From positions 2,046,001 to 2,110,000 of the forward strand of contig OX621250.1 of assembly GCA_951640165.1 (NCBI GenBank): a stretch of 64,000 nt of DNA. The letters run 5' to 3'. Origin of the DNA: Pseudoips prasinana. Taxonomy: Eukaryota > Arthropoda > Insecta > Lepidoptera > Nolidae. The position numbers and the translations under genes were made by a program. A model generated the notes under the pieces. That model worked only from the letters and a program-made list of their open reading frames with translations, ran no database searches and was not told where the DNA came from. Numbering within the stretch: position 1 is the stretch's first letter; every line of letters begins with the position of its first letter. Of the stretch, positions 30,113 to 42,100 are shown one piece after another.

Positions 30113-30186
30113 TCGTGATTTGAACTCGAAACACTCCAGTCATTGATACATTACCGATGCTTGTAGGCACTAGACCAGCTATGCAT
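30113..30186 (-). other. tRNA-like segment just upstream of LINE ORF1
   Basis: The minus strand reads 'tagctggtctagtgcctaca' (A-box-like) and, about 35 bases later, 'gtttcgagttcaaatcacg' (B-box-like). It lies 60-130 bp upstream of ORF1 on the same strand. It may be an internal polymerase III-type promoter remnant or an inserted SINE head. A folded cloverleaf was not confirmed. Confidence 0.45.
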
Positions 30187-31062
30187 TAAACGTAATTGTG
30201 AAATTGCCGTTCTTATAGTAGGCGTAAAAATCCGTTTATTTTTGTTTGGGGTATTGGCGGTGGTTGAAAAACAATTTGTAATATTTTATCAGTGACAAAT
30301 ATTGTTGTTACTCACAGTTCAATATTCACTCACAGTTAATGATGTTATTTATTATTTTTATATGTGTTTACGAGTTTTTATATTATTATCACATATCACT
30401 TTTTATGGTAATTGACTATTTATTCACCAAAACACAATAGTCGAAGGATTTCTGATGATATGTTGACACATTTGTATTTTGCTAGTTTATAGCTTGATTA
30501 ATGTATTGCTTTTATAGATAATGATATCACACACTATTTGTAGGTTTTTCTTCCAGTTAACACAACTTTCACTGGTTGTTATTCGGTTTTTATATTTTTT
30601 TGAGATTATTTTTACGGAGGGAACTTGAACACAACACGTCGTATTGCTATGCGAATTCCATAGCTTCGTATAGCTATGGTTAAATGAAAATCGGTCCAAG
30701 GCGGTCACCGCCACATAAAATGGCGCATAACGTATTTTTCCCACGTTGATATCAATAGAATTAGTAGAGCAACTAATACTAATGTCGGGGATATTTATTT
30801 TTATAATTATGTTACTACATTTTCCTAATATTTCAATTGCTTTCCAGACGACGTTTTCCCTGCCACCCATCCCAGTGATTCCCTGCAAGATTGAGTGCTG
30901 CCGCTGCGAAACGAACACATAGAAATACATAGAAATGAAACAACGCTTTTACAAAATATTATCTTTATTTGTTTATAATTATTATTCGTAACTTTTGAAT
31001 GTGTTTTTTACTATTTTTATCATTTTCTACCTATTTACGAATGCGTACCAAAATTACAGTAA

Positions 31063-31273
31063 TCTTACTATCATTATAAATGCGAAAGTTTGTGAGTCAC
31101 GCAAAAAACTAAGAAATCGATTTTGATCAAAACTTTGTAGTAATATAGCTTATATATCCAAATAATACATAGATAGCCTATGTATTATTTGGATATATAA
31201 GCTATATTACGACAAATTTTTTTTAAAGTAATTTCTAAAGTTTAACGCGGACGAAACCGCGGGGCACAGCTAG
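31063..31273 (+). mobile_element. Non-autonomous Helitron with internal palindrome
   Basis: Starts TCTTACTATCATTATAAATG and ends with an 'acgcggacgaaaccgcggggc' type hairpin and CAGCTAG, between host A and T as Helitrons insert. Its centre contains a perfect 31-bp-arm inverted repeat (31141-31171 and 31179-31209, 7-base loop). Confidence 0.8.
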
Positions 31274-31879
31274 TCGTAACTACGTAGGAAGTGAGTTTTA
31301 GAGAGCTTTGTATGGCACTGCGTGATGTGTCGATGTGACTAGAAGGTTGGTGGTCTCAAATTGTACGTGAAATGAAGTAAAGCTTATCTCTGCCTAAACA
31401 GTGGTTTTACTTATATATAACAATTTTGACTATTCTACGGCTTAATTAATTTAAATCTTTGGTCGCAATGAGTGTAGACACGTTAAATTTATAAAAATAG
31501 TACTACAATCATTTTATGATATTATTATTATACTAAAGTGGGTAGATTTGTTATAAAATGTGCTGTTTTGTGTGATATGACTGTTATATTTGGCTATTGG
31601 AGAAGCTCGTTTTGGGATCATATGGTAAAATTTCATACAAAAAATGTGATCTAACGAAGAAGTTTGATATTATTATATACGCAGATCTTAAATCATGTAA
31701 TGATTTTTTGCATTGTGATTACATGTTGTAAACGGTAAATATTATATATAAATATTTCTTCAACATTTTATAGCTTGTAATGGTCCCGATTTTTTTTTCA
31801 TTTTTATAACGGTAACTGTGCTACTATATTTTGATCAGATGCTTAAATCATTTTACATAACTTTTAAGATTATTAAGGC

Positions 31880-32115
31880 ACTGAGCCGGCCGTGCGTGTG
31901 CGCAAGTTCTATGGCCTCCTACGCCTAAGTTCTATTGCTGACCGGCTGCCGCATCACAGTGCGAAGAAAAACTACTTTCTCGTACAAATATTTGAGTACG
32001 GCCAGCCGCACGGCTGTCCACATTGCGGCTAGCCGCATAGTGCGTAGGAGACCTATGGCGACTGGCCGCAGGTGACAGTGCGGGCACTGCCGCATACAGT
32101 AGCCAAATGTAACAG
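31880..32115. repeat. GC-rich imperfect inverted-repeat segment
   Basis: Repeated 'gccgcatcacagtgcg', 'gccgcacggctg' and 'gccgcatagtgcg' words, some in inverted orientation, stand out from AT-rich surroundings. It is possibly a MITE. The ORFs in it look accidental. Confidence 0.4.
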
Positions 32116-32374
32116 CCCAATGTATAACAGTGAATATCAACAACTCCAACTAACTAAGCTCTCGATATGGAATCGATATAAAACACAGCTTTCGTAATAC
32201 TCTCGTTTGCTTTGGCTTACACAATATTGTCTAGCGTTACAGCAATTGCTATTGGTCGACTTGAAGAACTAGCTTTATCGCTGGATGGAAGTATTTAGTA
32301 AATTTGTGCATACGTGTGCAATATTGCCATCTCGGTTACAGTTTTCCCAAGAGACTACAGCATGGGGCCCTTAA

Positions 32375-32490
32375 AAAGGGACTTGTAAGGTTTCTATAGG
32401 ATCGGCAACGCGCTAATGATGCCCCTGGTGTTGCAAGCGTTCATAGGCTACGGTGACCACTTACCATCAGGTGGGCCGTATGCTTGTTTG
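32375..32490 (+). mobile_element. SINE-like repeat fragment
   Basis: Contains 'ggcaacgcgc', 'ttgcaagcgttcataggcta' and 'gaccacttaccatcaggtgg', the same family as 1320-1565 in the other orientation. Confidence 0.55.
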
Positions 32491-32499
32491 AAAAGATGC

Positions 32500-34290
32500 A
32501 TAATAAAAAGACACACGGGGATATGCCCCATCCCTTAAGGCAAGTTAACTTATCTATGAATTATATGTAATCAAAAGTGTCAATACGAAATTGTTCACAA
32601 AATCACCAATAGCAATTGCTTTACAATCAAAATAAAGTCCAAAATAGCTCAACTCGTTGCATACAATTCCATGTATGTAGCGGAATGTTTATCGTTTGCT
32701 TCCATCAGCTTTTATAACAAACCCTTAAAAATAACGATGATAATGATAATTGAAACGAAAATTACTCTTCTATGTTAATGAATCAAAATTGGAGACACAA
32801 AATCGTATGCAACGAGTGAACCATCGGAATATATAAACGGAACGTTCGATCGGTCGTGACGTCGGATCGCGTACTCTTACCTAACTTAATCTAGCTTGTA
32901 CTGTGCGTTCGTATTTAAAAACTAAACTATCTATTATATGTCAAACGTAAACTAAATTATACTAAAATGGCATGAATTTGTGCGGCTCAAATATTTACAC
33001 GAATTTTGTCGAGGCTGCCTCGGGTCCTATGCCTTCATTATGGAAGTCTCCTTATATTTTTGTGTTCAATTTCTAAAGCTTAACTTTAACACTCGATAGT
33101 AATAAGAAAATATTTTACCACCCTCCAAATTATTATTATTCGAAATATAATCCTCCGTAGTATATTATTATATTAGTAAGTTTGAGATGTACTATTTGAA
33201 TATTTTAGTAAATACTAATAATAAAAGCTATAAAATCTATTTTTTTATATTCCAAAAAGATAACAAATATATTCACATAACATTACGGTGTCTAATCTTC
33301 GGTCTTTGAAAACAATATGAAAAAAAAAGTATTATTTACTATTTTTATGTTTTTTTTACCAAAATCACCTCCCATTTAACTGGTCCTGTTTCATAAGAAA
33401 CAAATAAATGTTTGGTACACTAGTAGAATAACTTACCAAATTACAAAATGTATTGTTATTAAATGTTAAACTATAATAAAACATAAACATTGGGACATTT
33501 TTCTTTTTATTATTTCTCTATTATTTCACAAAGAACACTCATATTGTAATATGAATATTAATTTATTTCATAGTCTATAGAAGTGTACTTTTCATAGCTT
33601 AGGATTTCATTGTTATGATGTTGGCACAAGTCGACACAGCCCCGAAAAAATAATAATTTAAAAGCTAAAATCACGTTTATCACACAACTAATGCGTTACC
33701 TACAATTGCTTTACAGTAAGTAACTTGGCAAGTGATAAATTCCATAGCTCCAAAATGTCAACATACACACACACAACAATACTTATAAACTTGCATGTCG
33801 AATTTAAAATTTAAACGAATCCTGTCCAATACATCGTTAATATGCAAATAAATTGCACTCCATTTTTAACACTATCTATTCATAGAAAAATAACCCTAGT
33901 AATACGTCAATTTACTTAATAATTTATTCGTGTCAAAAATACATACATCTAATTTTCTATATACAAGTTGTATAGGCATGTTGCAGCCTGTTGGGTGTCT
34001 TATGACACTATTTGGCTCCGGAGTTCCAGTAGCCAGGTGGCCGGAGCAGATGGCTTGCGAAGTGAGGGGCAGCAGGCACTCCTCTCAACCACATTCGAAC
34101 AACAAACTATAGGCGGAGTGGTTCAACCGAAATAATTGGACCGGTGTCCCTTTAGTAGTTATATTACTCTATTTATTGTTATACGACCAACATGTATTTA
34201 CATAACTTTATATATACAAGGCGTATGTAACAGTGGAGGTAACGTAAGGTTACTTTATACTATATACCTTAAATCGATAAAAAACAGTTA
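32500..34290. other. AT-rich intergenic sequence, no gene seen
   Basis: No convincing exon. A GC-richer patch at 33985-34115 stands out and has an open frame on plus ending in TAG (34110-34112) after a ttgcag. It matches no family that I know. It could be a last exon of the CFAP210-like gene or an unrecognised repeat; I cannot decide. Confidence 0.4.
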
Positions 34291-34304
34291 GATTAGATTT
34301 AAAA

Positions 34305-34506
34305 AAGACAACGCCCACAATAGGGCAATAAATCCCTGTGTAGCGGGATACTTTTGTCTACATATAATTAATGGACACAAAGTACATAAAGACTCAGGTC
34401 TACTATTTGTGGGTCACACAAATGGTTGACTTGCGCGGGATCGAACCCGGGACACCAAGTGGCTGAGCGAAGGTGACAGTCTTAACCGCTGCGCCACACG
34501 TGCAGT
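34305..34506 (-). mobile_element. tRNA-derived SINE, minus strand
   Basis: On the minus strand: head gtgtggcgcagcggttaaga, consensus B box 'gggttcgatccc', then 'catttgtgtgacccacaaat' and 'gtagacaaaagtatcccgct'. The A and B boxes have tRNA spacing. Confidence 0.75.
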
Positions 34507-34509
34507 CTA

Positions 34510-35503
34510 AAATAGTCTAGTTTTGTAATACATACAGAAAAAAATTAAGGCGTCCCATACAAAATGCATCACCTGATCATTATGCTTGTTTGAGGAGTTA
34601 ATATATATATTTTTTGTAATTTGTTGATGTGTTTCATAAGCAAATCAAGATTTTTAAGTTATGTCTACTCTTTATGCTACACCTTGTATATATAGAGAAC
34701 AAAAAAAATCAGCGTAATTAAAGACCCACTACCTTTTTAAGTAAGTAAAAAATTGCAAATTGTTTATGATTATTTCAAGACAAAATAGTCAAGAAATTAT
34801 TGACTACGCAATTTTGTGACGTTATAATAGTTGTATACCAATAAATAGAGCTCTTAAAGTAAATAAATCTAAACAATAAATTAATAAACACAAATAAAGT
34901 AATGAATTTGGCACTAATCTAGTACTTATGCGAGGCGCTAGCGGCGGCCAAATGCACTCACACGCTGAAATGCTTACAATCAGAACACATTTATAAATCG
35001 TCAACAATGAACATTAACTGTCGCTTAAATAGTGAATAAATAGCTCAATGTCGCTTAAGCTTTACTGTGGATACGGAATAATAATTTGCTGCTTAACTTT
35101 TAACTGCTTTTACATAAGTTTTAACTTATTTTTTTTAATATCGCACCTTATTTATTGGATATTTTTTAAGATTTGAATAGTATAACAAAAATAATCTTTA
35201 GATACTCAAAAACTGTATACGGTAAATTACTTGTGGACTCAATTGTACAAAATTGAGACGTTACCATCAACAAAAGATAGTTAAACTTCACGGTAAGTTT
35301 ATAGTTTTAAATTTTGTGATAGTTAAAATATTTATATAAAAGCTGGTAACCCTGAAGAATTACTTCTTAGTTTCGATAGAACCAGGCTTACATTTCATAT
35401 GTTCAAACCATACATTATTTACTAAGAGTGTTCCATCTGTTGGTTTTGCTAAAGCTATGCGTAGTGTATCTACGGAACTTGGTGAAGTAGTCGCGTGTGG
35501 CGG
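34510..35503. other. Probable 3' UTR and downstream flank of Plp
   Basis: AT-rich and without ORFs. On the minus strand AATAAA occurs near 35152, about 350 bp after the Plp stop codon, a candidate polyadenylation signal. Confidence 0.45.
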
Positions 35504-35631
35504 TCAGGGCACGTCGCGCGCGCTGTCCATAGCCTGGCTGAGGCAGCGGCTCACCAGCTCCAGCTTGCCGAGGTACGCGGCTGCCACTTCGCCGCGGGGA
35601 GAGCTGCGGGACGAGATCACATTAACAACCG
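35504..35631 (-). CDS. Plp: Plp last exon
   Basis: Acceptor GGCTACGCAG. The leading CG completes an Ala codon, then 41 codons run to TGA at 35504-35506 (VVNVISSRSSPRGEVAAAYL, LVSRCLSQAMDSARDVP). A second AG at 35601-35607 would be out of frame. GC-rich third positions support coding. It is separated from the previous exon by 11 kb containing the errantivirus. Confidence 0.7.
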
Positions 35632-36165
35632 CTGCGTAGCCGCCACAATCGTATGACCAGATGGAATGTGTGAGTCGCGTATACCACGCAGGCGTAATGA
35701 TTCAAAATGATGTGATTCACTGTGGAGACGACGAGCTGCTTGCGCATCGTAACATGAAATCACGTAAAACTACACCATGGCAACAAACTCCATGTTGGAG
35801 CACACATCATTACGGGATGCCATTAGAATCGCGCGGCAAAGATCGGAAACAATGATTCACCTGAGATGTCTTAAAAAAACTGATTTATTTACATTAAAAG
35901 TGATGCGGCTTGGGGGCGGAGTTTGGTCTAGCATTGGCTTATTAGCATGAGTCCACGTGGACTGCGATTACACAATTTGGTGAAACAAGTCTTTGAATGA
36001 AGGTACGTACTTACTAATGGTTCTCATAATGTTTTCTCTAAAGCTCTAATTGATTCGAGTTGATAAGAAAAAGTAATTTTAGTTTTTAATTTTATCTACA
36101 CAAATCGATAGTGTTTCATGCACCCTATCACCCCTCCACGGGATTAAAACGATCAAAATGTAACG

Positions 36166-36199
<34 letters not shown>

Positions 36200-39100
36200 G
36201 TGGAATTATTCTATTTTTGAAAACCTCCCGGTAGCATCATCCTGGAATATGAAAGCCCCCTCTGGAAGACTCCTTCCTTCAAACAGATGAATGGCTGTCG
36301 GTGCGCTTTATCTCCTCGGCGGTGTTATGGTAAGCTAACACCGCCGAAGAGATAAAGCGCCCATCGGGTTATGTGTTTGCGCACACAATCTAGTACTATA
36401 ATATGTCCTGATTATTGAGATTAGCCATTTCAACTAAAAAAAACAGCAACTCTATTATTACCTCAGTATAAACGGCTCGTCGTGTGGCGAATTAGCAGAA
36501 TACGGTGATCTTCTAATAAAGTCACCCACTGTAACAGACAACAAGCTAGTCAAACATTAAAATCAGTTAAAAGGTTTTTTAAAAATAAAAGATTTGATTA
36601 AGTGCTGCCGATTTGGAGGCTAGCTGTATAATGAATAAAAATCTTATTAACTAACGCCTTCAAGGGGCGACAAAACATATCATATATCGTCGGGAACAAT
36701 ATTCTAAGAACCGCGTCCGGTGGCAATGCTGAGCCATCGATAACGGTCACGTAGCATGTATTAATCCAAAACAGATGACGTGACAGGATGCATAACTCCT
36801 CCCTCCTCAAGAGCGAAATTATCGGGTTGTTCTTTTTTAATAACTTTCCGATGATTTCGCGAATACAAAATGATTTTATTACGTAAAATATATGATAAAG
36901 ATAAAAGTATACAAGACAAAACTAGGAATAATGTTACATAAACTAAAACTACACTGATGTTAGAGTCTGTTTGGTAGAAATCACCATTTGGTAATTCACT
37001 TTCCTTCAATACACTTGACATATATTTCACTTCGTCTAAGTTCACACCTCTCATGTTAAGTACACGTGCACCGGATAGTGTCGGCAGCATGCTCGCAGGT
37101 AACTGTGGCAGGTTCACAACTGGAATTTGCTCTACAACTTCATTTTCGATGAGAATTTGTTTGTGACGAATTTTCATTTGTTGTATCTCAATATCACATG
37201 GCTCATCGAGGGTCATAATGTAAGTTCCGAAGACAGGGTGCATACTGACATCATTATTACAGGTTATGACTAGGGTAGTTTTAATCCTCGTGAATAGTAT
37301 CCAGCTCGTAGCTGTTAAACGTTGCATTCTTACATCCTCGATATTAATCTGGTGTTGCTTACATTGTGTAAAATTTTCCTCGAACTTTAAAAGTTGTTCA
37401 ATACAGGTGGACTCAGGATATGGTGTTAAGTTTTCTTCAGTGCATAAGAATTGGTTTCTTACAGCCAGCGAGGTGCATGGTTTCACGATCGGCAGATGTT
37501 TCATCCCCCTTGCCAAAAGGTTAGGGTATTTGGGAAATATGGAAACGGTTTTATTTTCTGATTGACGGAAAATCGGTAAAGAATAGACTTTAAAATAGTT
37601 ATATGTATTGTTATCTGTAAGTGGAACCTCTAGTATGAACGTAATCTGGTTTTGCTTTATATAGGTTTTTACATTAAAGGTTTCTTCCAATTTTACTAGA
37701 TTATCCTCGGTAGCGGGATATATCAAGTTTTCAGTTATAGATATTAATTTTAAGTGTTCCAGTAATTCAGTGGAGTTAATGATGCTCTGATGTAGCACAG
37801 ATATTTTACTAAATGCAAGAGCGGTCTCTATCTCTCCTAGTTTTATAAAGATAGTACGAAAATTGCTAACGAACACATTAAACAAACTTATAATATATGC
37901 ACTATAATTCCACTGATTACTTTTAGACACTAATTCAGCTAACGTAGTTTCAACAGCCTTAATTCTTTGATCTAAGACGATAGAATTTTGGTTTATAACT
38001 TCGGTTGAATTGATAAAACTGTCAAGCATTTGAGAAACTATAGTTAATTTTCTTTTAACAATCATTTGATTGTGAGTAAGTTCGGACGTTATTTTATCAT
38101 ACCGTAGCGCATCGTCATGGTCTAGGTTTCCAGTGATAACTTTTATGAGGGAACCTAACGGGTTTATAATGCCTCTTTTTGTACGGTATTGTGGTACTAA
38201 TTGTGAATATTTCTGTGTGGTTATTTTACGTACGTAATCAACATGTGCTACCATAGTTATGAGGTAAGGTGGATATGACCCATTTCTCTTAATCATATTG
38301 CTAAACTCGTTATACTTAAATATTACGAATTGTAAGTCGTCCTGAATTCTATCCAAGTTAAGAACCTTAATAATAGTCCAATAGTCTGTTTGGAGATAGG
38401 CCTGGCCTTCTTTAACAGGAAGGATTCCGGGGTTTTCTTCAAGGGATTGCAGTTGAAGGGCCAGCACCGGCATCGCTATCGTCAACGCGCACCACCTGCG
38501 GAGGGCGTTTAACATTTTTAATAGGGACTTTAGTCTTTCTTTGACCTACCTCTATGGGTACTATATTTCGGGTGACTTTACCAATAATTTTCGCTTTGGT
38601 GTATCGCGGCTTATCTTTGCTTTTTCTTTTATTGACATCCTTAGCATAAATTACCTTTCCTTCGGGAAGATCAATTTCACCTTCACCTCCTCTCTTTTTC
38701 CTAATATTTTCTTTTATTTCTATCATTTTATCTGTTAGATATTTATATAAGAATTTTGTTCGCTTAGCGTGATCTCTTACTAACTTTTGTACATACTGTT
38801 TCTCAAACTCTAGAGCAAAAGAACTATTTGAGTCTGTATGCCCAAATACGGTCTCAAATGGCGTTAATCCCGTAACAGAGTGTATTGCGTTATTGTAAGC
38901 CATAATAGAGTACATCATTACTGATGCCGCATCAGTACATCTTTCTTCATATTTGGCACATCTGTAAATTTCGTTTATAGTGGAATGTAACCTTTCGATA
39001 AGGCCCATCGAGTTAGGGTTATTAGGTGTGCCAATATGGAGTTCTATTTTATGTAAGTTTAAAAATTCTTTTAGTAATTCATTATTGAATTCACTTCCGG

Positions 39101-42100
39101 GGTCTGAACTTATCTTTTGGGGAATGCCATAAAAAGAGAAATATTTCATGAGTGCTCGCACTACTTCGGGTGTTGATCTATTAGAAATTGGAATAGCCTG
39201 CCCTAATTTGCTGAATGCGTCGATGAGAGTTAAATAGTACTGTCCTTCAATTTGGAAAAGGTCAATAAATACCTCTTGAAATGGAGCGTCTTGAGTTTGG
39301 GTTAATTGTAGAAACGGTTTGATTGGTTTACGGTCATATTTCATTTTACGACAAATTTCGCAGGCATTTATTATAGCTGAAATGGTTTCTTGCATGTTTT
39401 GCCAAAAATAATTTCTACGTATGCGTCCTAGGGTTTCCTTTATACCTCGGTGACATGATTTTCCTTCGTGATATTTGATTACTATGGCTCTCTGTTCTTT
39501 TTCATCTTCTACGTAAACAACTCGCTCAGTACACTCAAATAATTGGACAGTGTCTTTTCTAAATAACTCTATCACCTTGGTACTAAACTGTCGGCGATGC
39601 TCCTCGTCTTCAAAATATATAAAATATTTGGTTTTTGGCCTAATATACTCTAATAAGAATCTTTTGACTAAATCAGGATTGTTGATAGGTAAGAAAACTT
39701 CCAAAATCTTTTGCTTTTCACCTGAAAGATTTCGGACTTGCATTTCATTTCTCAACCACGTAAATACTAGAATTTGGTTAGGTTTAGTGTCAATCGCTTC
39801 CTGTAATATTGGTATACCAGATGACTCGACATCTATAGCAGAATGGATTGTATCAGATTTAGTTGTCACAGATGGCGATCTAATAGGATACTCGGGTATT
39901 TTTACAGAATTTGTAACAGACATTTTATCCGAATCAGAAGATATTGAAATTGGACTTGCTGATATCGTAGCACTGGAATCAGATACTGTTATCGTGGAGG
40001 AACTATTGCGTCTATCTCTAGGTTTTGCAGTTACCTTTTTCACGTTTTGTCTGTCTGAACCTTCCCTACGTTTTTGTTCTGTGTCGTCAATATTAACTTG
40101 CATTGATTGTCCCTCATCTTCCGAATGAGTTGCATTGATTTTAATCCGGGATAGGGCGTCAGCATTTAAATTTTGTTTCCCACTTTTGTATATTACTTTA
40201 TAATCATAATCCTGAAGCCTTAAACGCCAACGAGTAAGCTTATTACTAGCGTCTTTTTGTGAATTAAGCCATGATAACGGTTTATGGTCTGTGTAGATAC
40301 TAAATTTCTTGCCATAAAGGTAAGGACGAAAATGTTTGATCGCCCAGACTATTGCAAGACATTCCCGTTCGATAGTACTATAGCGAGTTTCTGTATCGCT
40401 TAGGGTACGACTGGCATATGCCACCGGTTTATCACCTCCTATCGGTCCTTGCGACAATACGGCGCCTATAGCGACGTTAGATGCGTCTGTAGTCAAGATG
40501 AAAGGTTTTTCAAAGTCGGGGTATTGTAGAAGCGGTGCACTTGTCAGGAGTTCTTTACACTTATTGAAGGCATCTATATAATTTTTATCTAAAACTATTT
40601 TGTTCCGCTTCTTGAGGCAAGAGGTCAACGGTTTAGTGGTATGAGCAAAGTCTTTGATAAATCGTCTGTAATAGCCAATGAGTCCTAAGAAAGATTTAAT
40701 TTCAGTAGTCGTTTTTGGTAAAGGGTAGTTTAAAACAGCAGCTATTTTATCGTCATTTGGTTTAAGTCCGTCTCTAGTAATGGTATGACCAAGGTAAATG
40801 ATTTCCTTTCGTAGAAATTCCGATTTGTCCAGTTGTAATTTTAAATTTGTCTGTCTAAGTCGGTCAAAGATAGTTCGTAGTTTTTGTACGTGTTCGTCTA
40901 AGCTGGATGAAAATATAATTACGTCATCTAAGTAAACCATGCAATGGAGGCCTTGCAGCCCTTTGAAAACGCTATCCATTGTTCTTTGGAATGTCGCTGG
41001 GGCCGTTTTAAGTCCGAATGGCATTCTTAAAAATTCCCAATGTCCGTTCTGTGTACTAAATGCTGTCTTTTGTCTGTCCTCTACTTCAACTTCGATCTGA
41101 TGGTATCCGCTCGCCAAATCAAGCGTAGTGAAGTAAAAACTCTTCCCTAGTTTGTCAAATAATTCAGTTATGTTCGGTAATGGGTAACGGTCGTCAACAG
41201 TAATGTCGTTCAGTCGTCTATAGTCAACTACCATCCGCCATTTAGCCTCTCCCGATGCATCAGCTTTCTTGGGGACTAAGTGAACGGGTGAATTCCAGGG
41301 CGAGTGTGACTCCTGAATGACGTTTTCCTTAAGTAATTTTTCAGTTTGTCTATTAATCTCTTCTGCTTGTGTGGGGGCTTGTCTGTAAGGTCTTACGTAG
41401 ATAGGATCTTCGTTTGTAGTACGAATTTTATGTTTAACCTGATTTGTGAAACTTAAGGGAATTTGGTCACAGTAGAATATATCTTTATATTCCGTACAGA
41501 GATTAAATATTTTGTTGCGTTCCTCGTCATTCATGTGGTCAAGTCTAAGTTTTTGTAAATTATCTGTTAGAAGCTTTTCCGTTTCTATTGTAGGTCTTTC
41601 GACATTAAAGTTTAATACACATTCGGTCATATTTAGTTGGGTAACAGTAAAAGGTTTGGTTATAGTTATACGTACGGGTTTATCTAAAGTACTTTGTATA
41701 ATCGTCGTTGCATATCCGTTTACACAATTTACCAATGCGGAAGGCATTCGTAGACCAGGAGTAAATTCTTTAAAATCAATGACGCCTTCGCCCGAATGTA
41801 GATCTATCGGAATTTTGACACGTTGTTCACATCGTGGTTGCATATCAATAATATAGTTTAAGTTATGGATTATAGGGATACTAGCAGATTTAGTTTTTAG
41901 TTCTAAATGTTTAAGGTCAATTATCGCTTCTAATAGTTGAAGCAGATCGTTACCAATAAGTCCTTCATAGCGGTTATCTACATCATATAAATGGAATTTG
42001 TGGAAGTTAGGAGAATTGAAGGTCGGTAATAAGGGAATTTCTATGACTTCATTATGACGGCTAGAAGAATGAGTGCTTACTACCTGAAATGGTTCATGCT

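Larger units (their letters stand above)
26030..30930 (-). mobile_element. Near-full-length APE-type LINE (CR1/Jockey group), two ORFs
   Basis: ORF1 (30052-29033) and ORF2 (29076-26176) lie in order on the minus strand, with a 3' end of short TTCTA repeats (ATATTCTATTCTATTCTATT, around 26050-26030), a typical microsatellite tail. The 5' limit is not certain; sequence up to about 30930 (where 'gtgttcgtttcgcagcggca' begins on minus) may be 5' UTR. It carries an apurinic endonuclease and a reverse transcriptase. The ORFs are long and open apart from one stop, so the insertion is fairly young. Confidence 0.85.

Noticed and set aside
31925..32149. 74-codon minus-strand gene starting MELLIFTVIHWAVTFGY
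   Set aside because: It lies over a GC-rich repeat-like segment with internal inverted words; no homology or splice context.
35457..35639. Plus-strand frame opposite the last Plp exon
   Set aside because: The minus strand gives a phase-matched terminal exon with a stop; the plus frame is its shadow.
36168..36198. CRISPR-like or other structured array
   Set aside because: A simple (TA)n run; no spacer-repeat pattern anywhere in the window, and the genome is eukaryotic.
39550..40128. 192-codon plus-strand frame opposite errantivirus pol
   Set aside because: It is the antisense of a pol linker region; no start context, splice sites or family.
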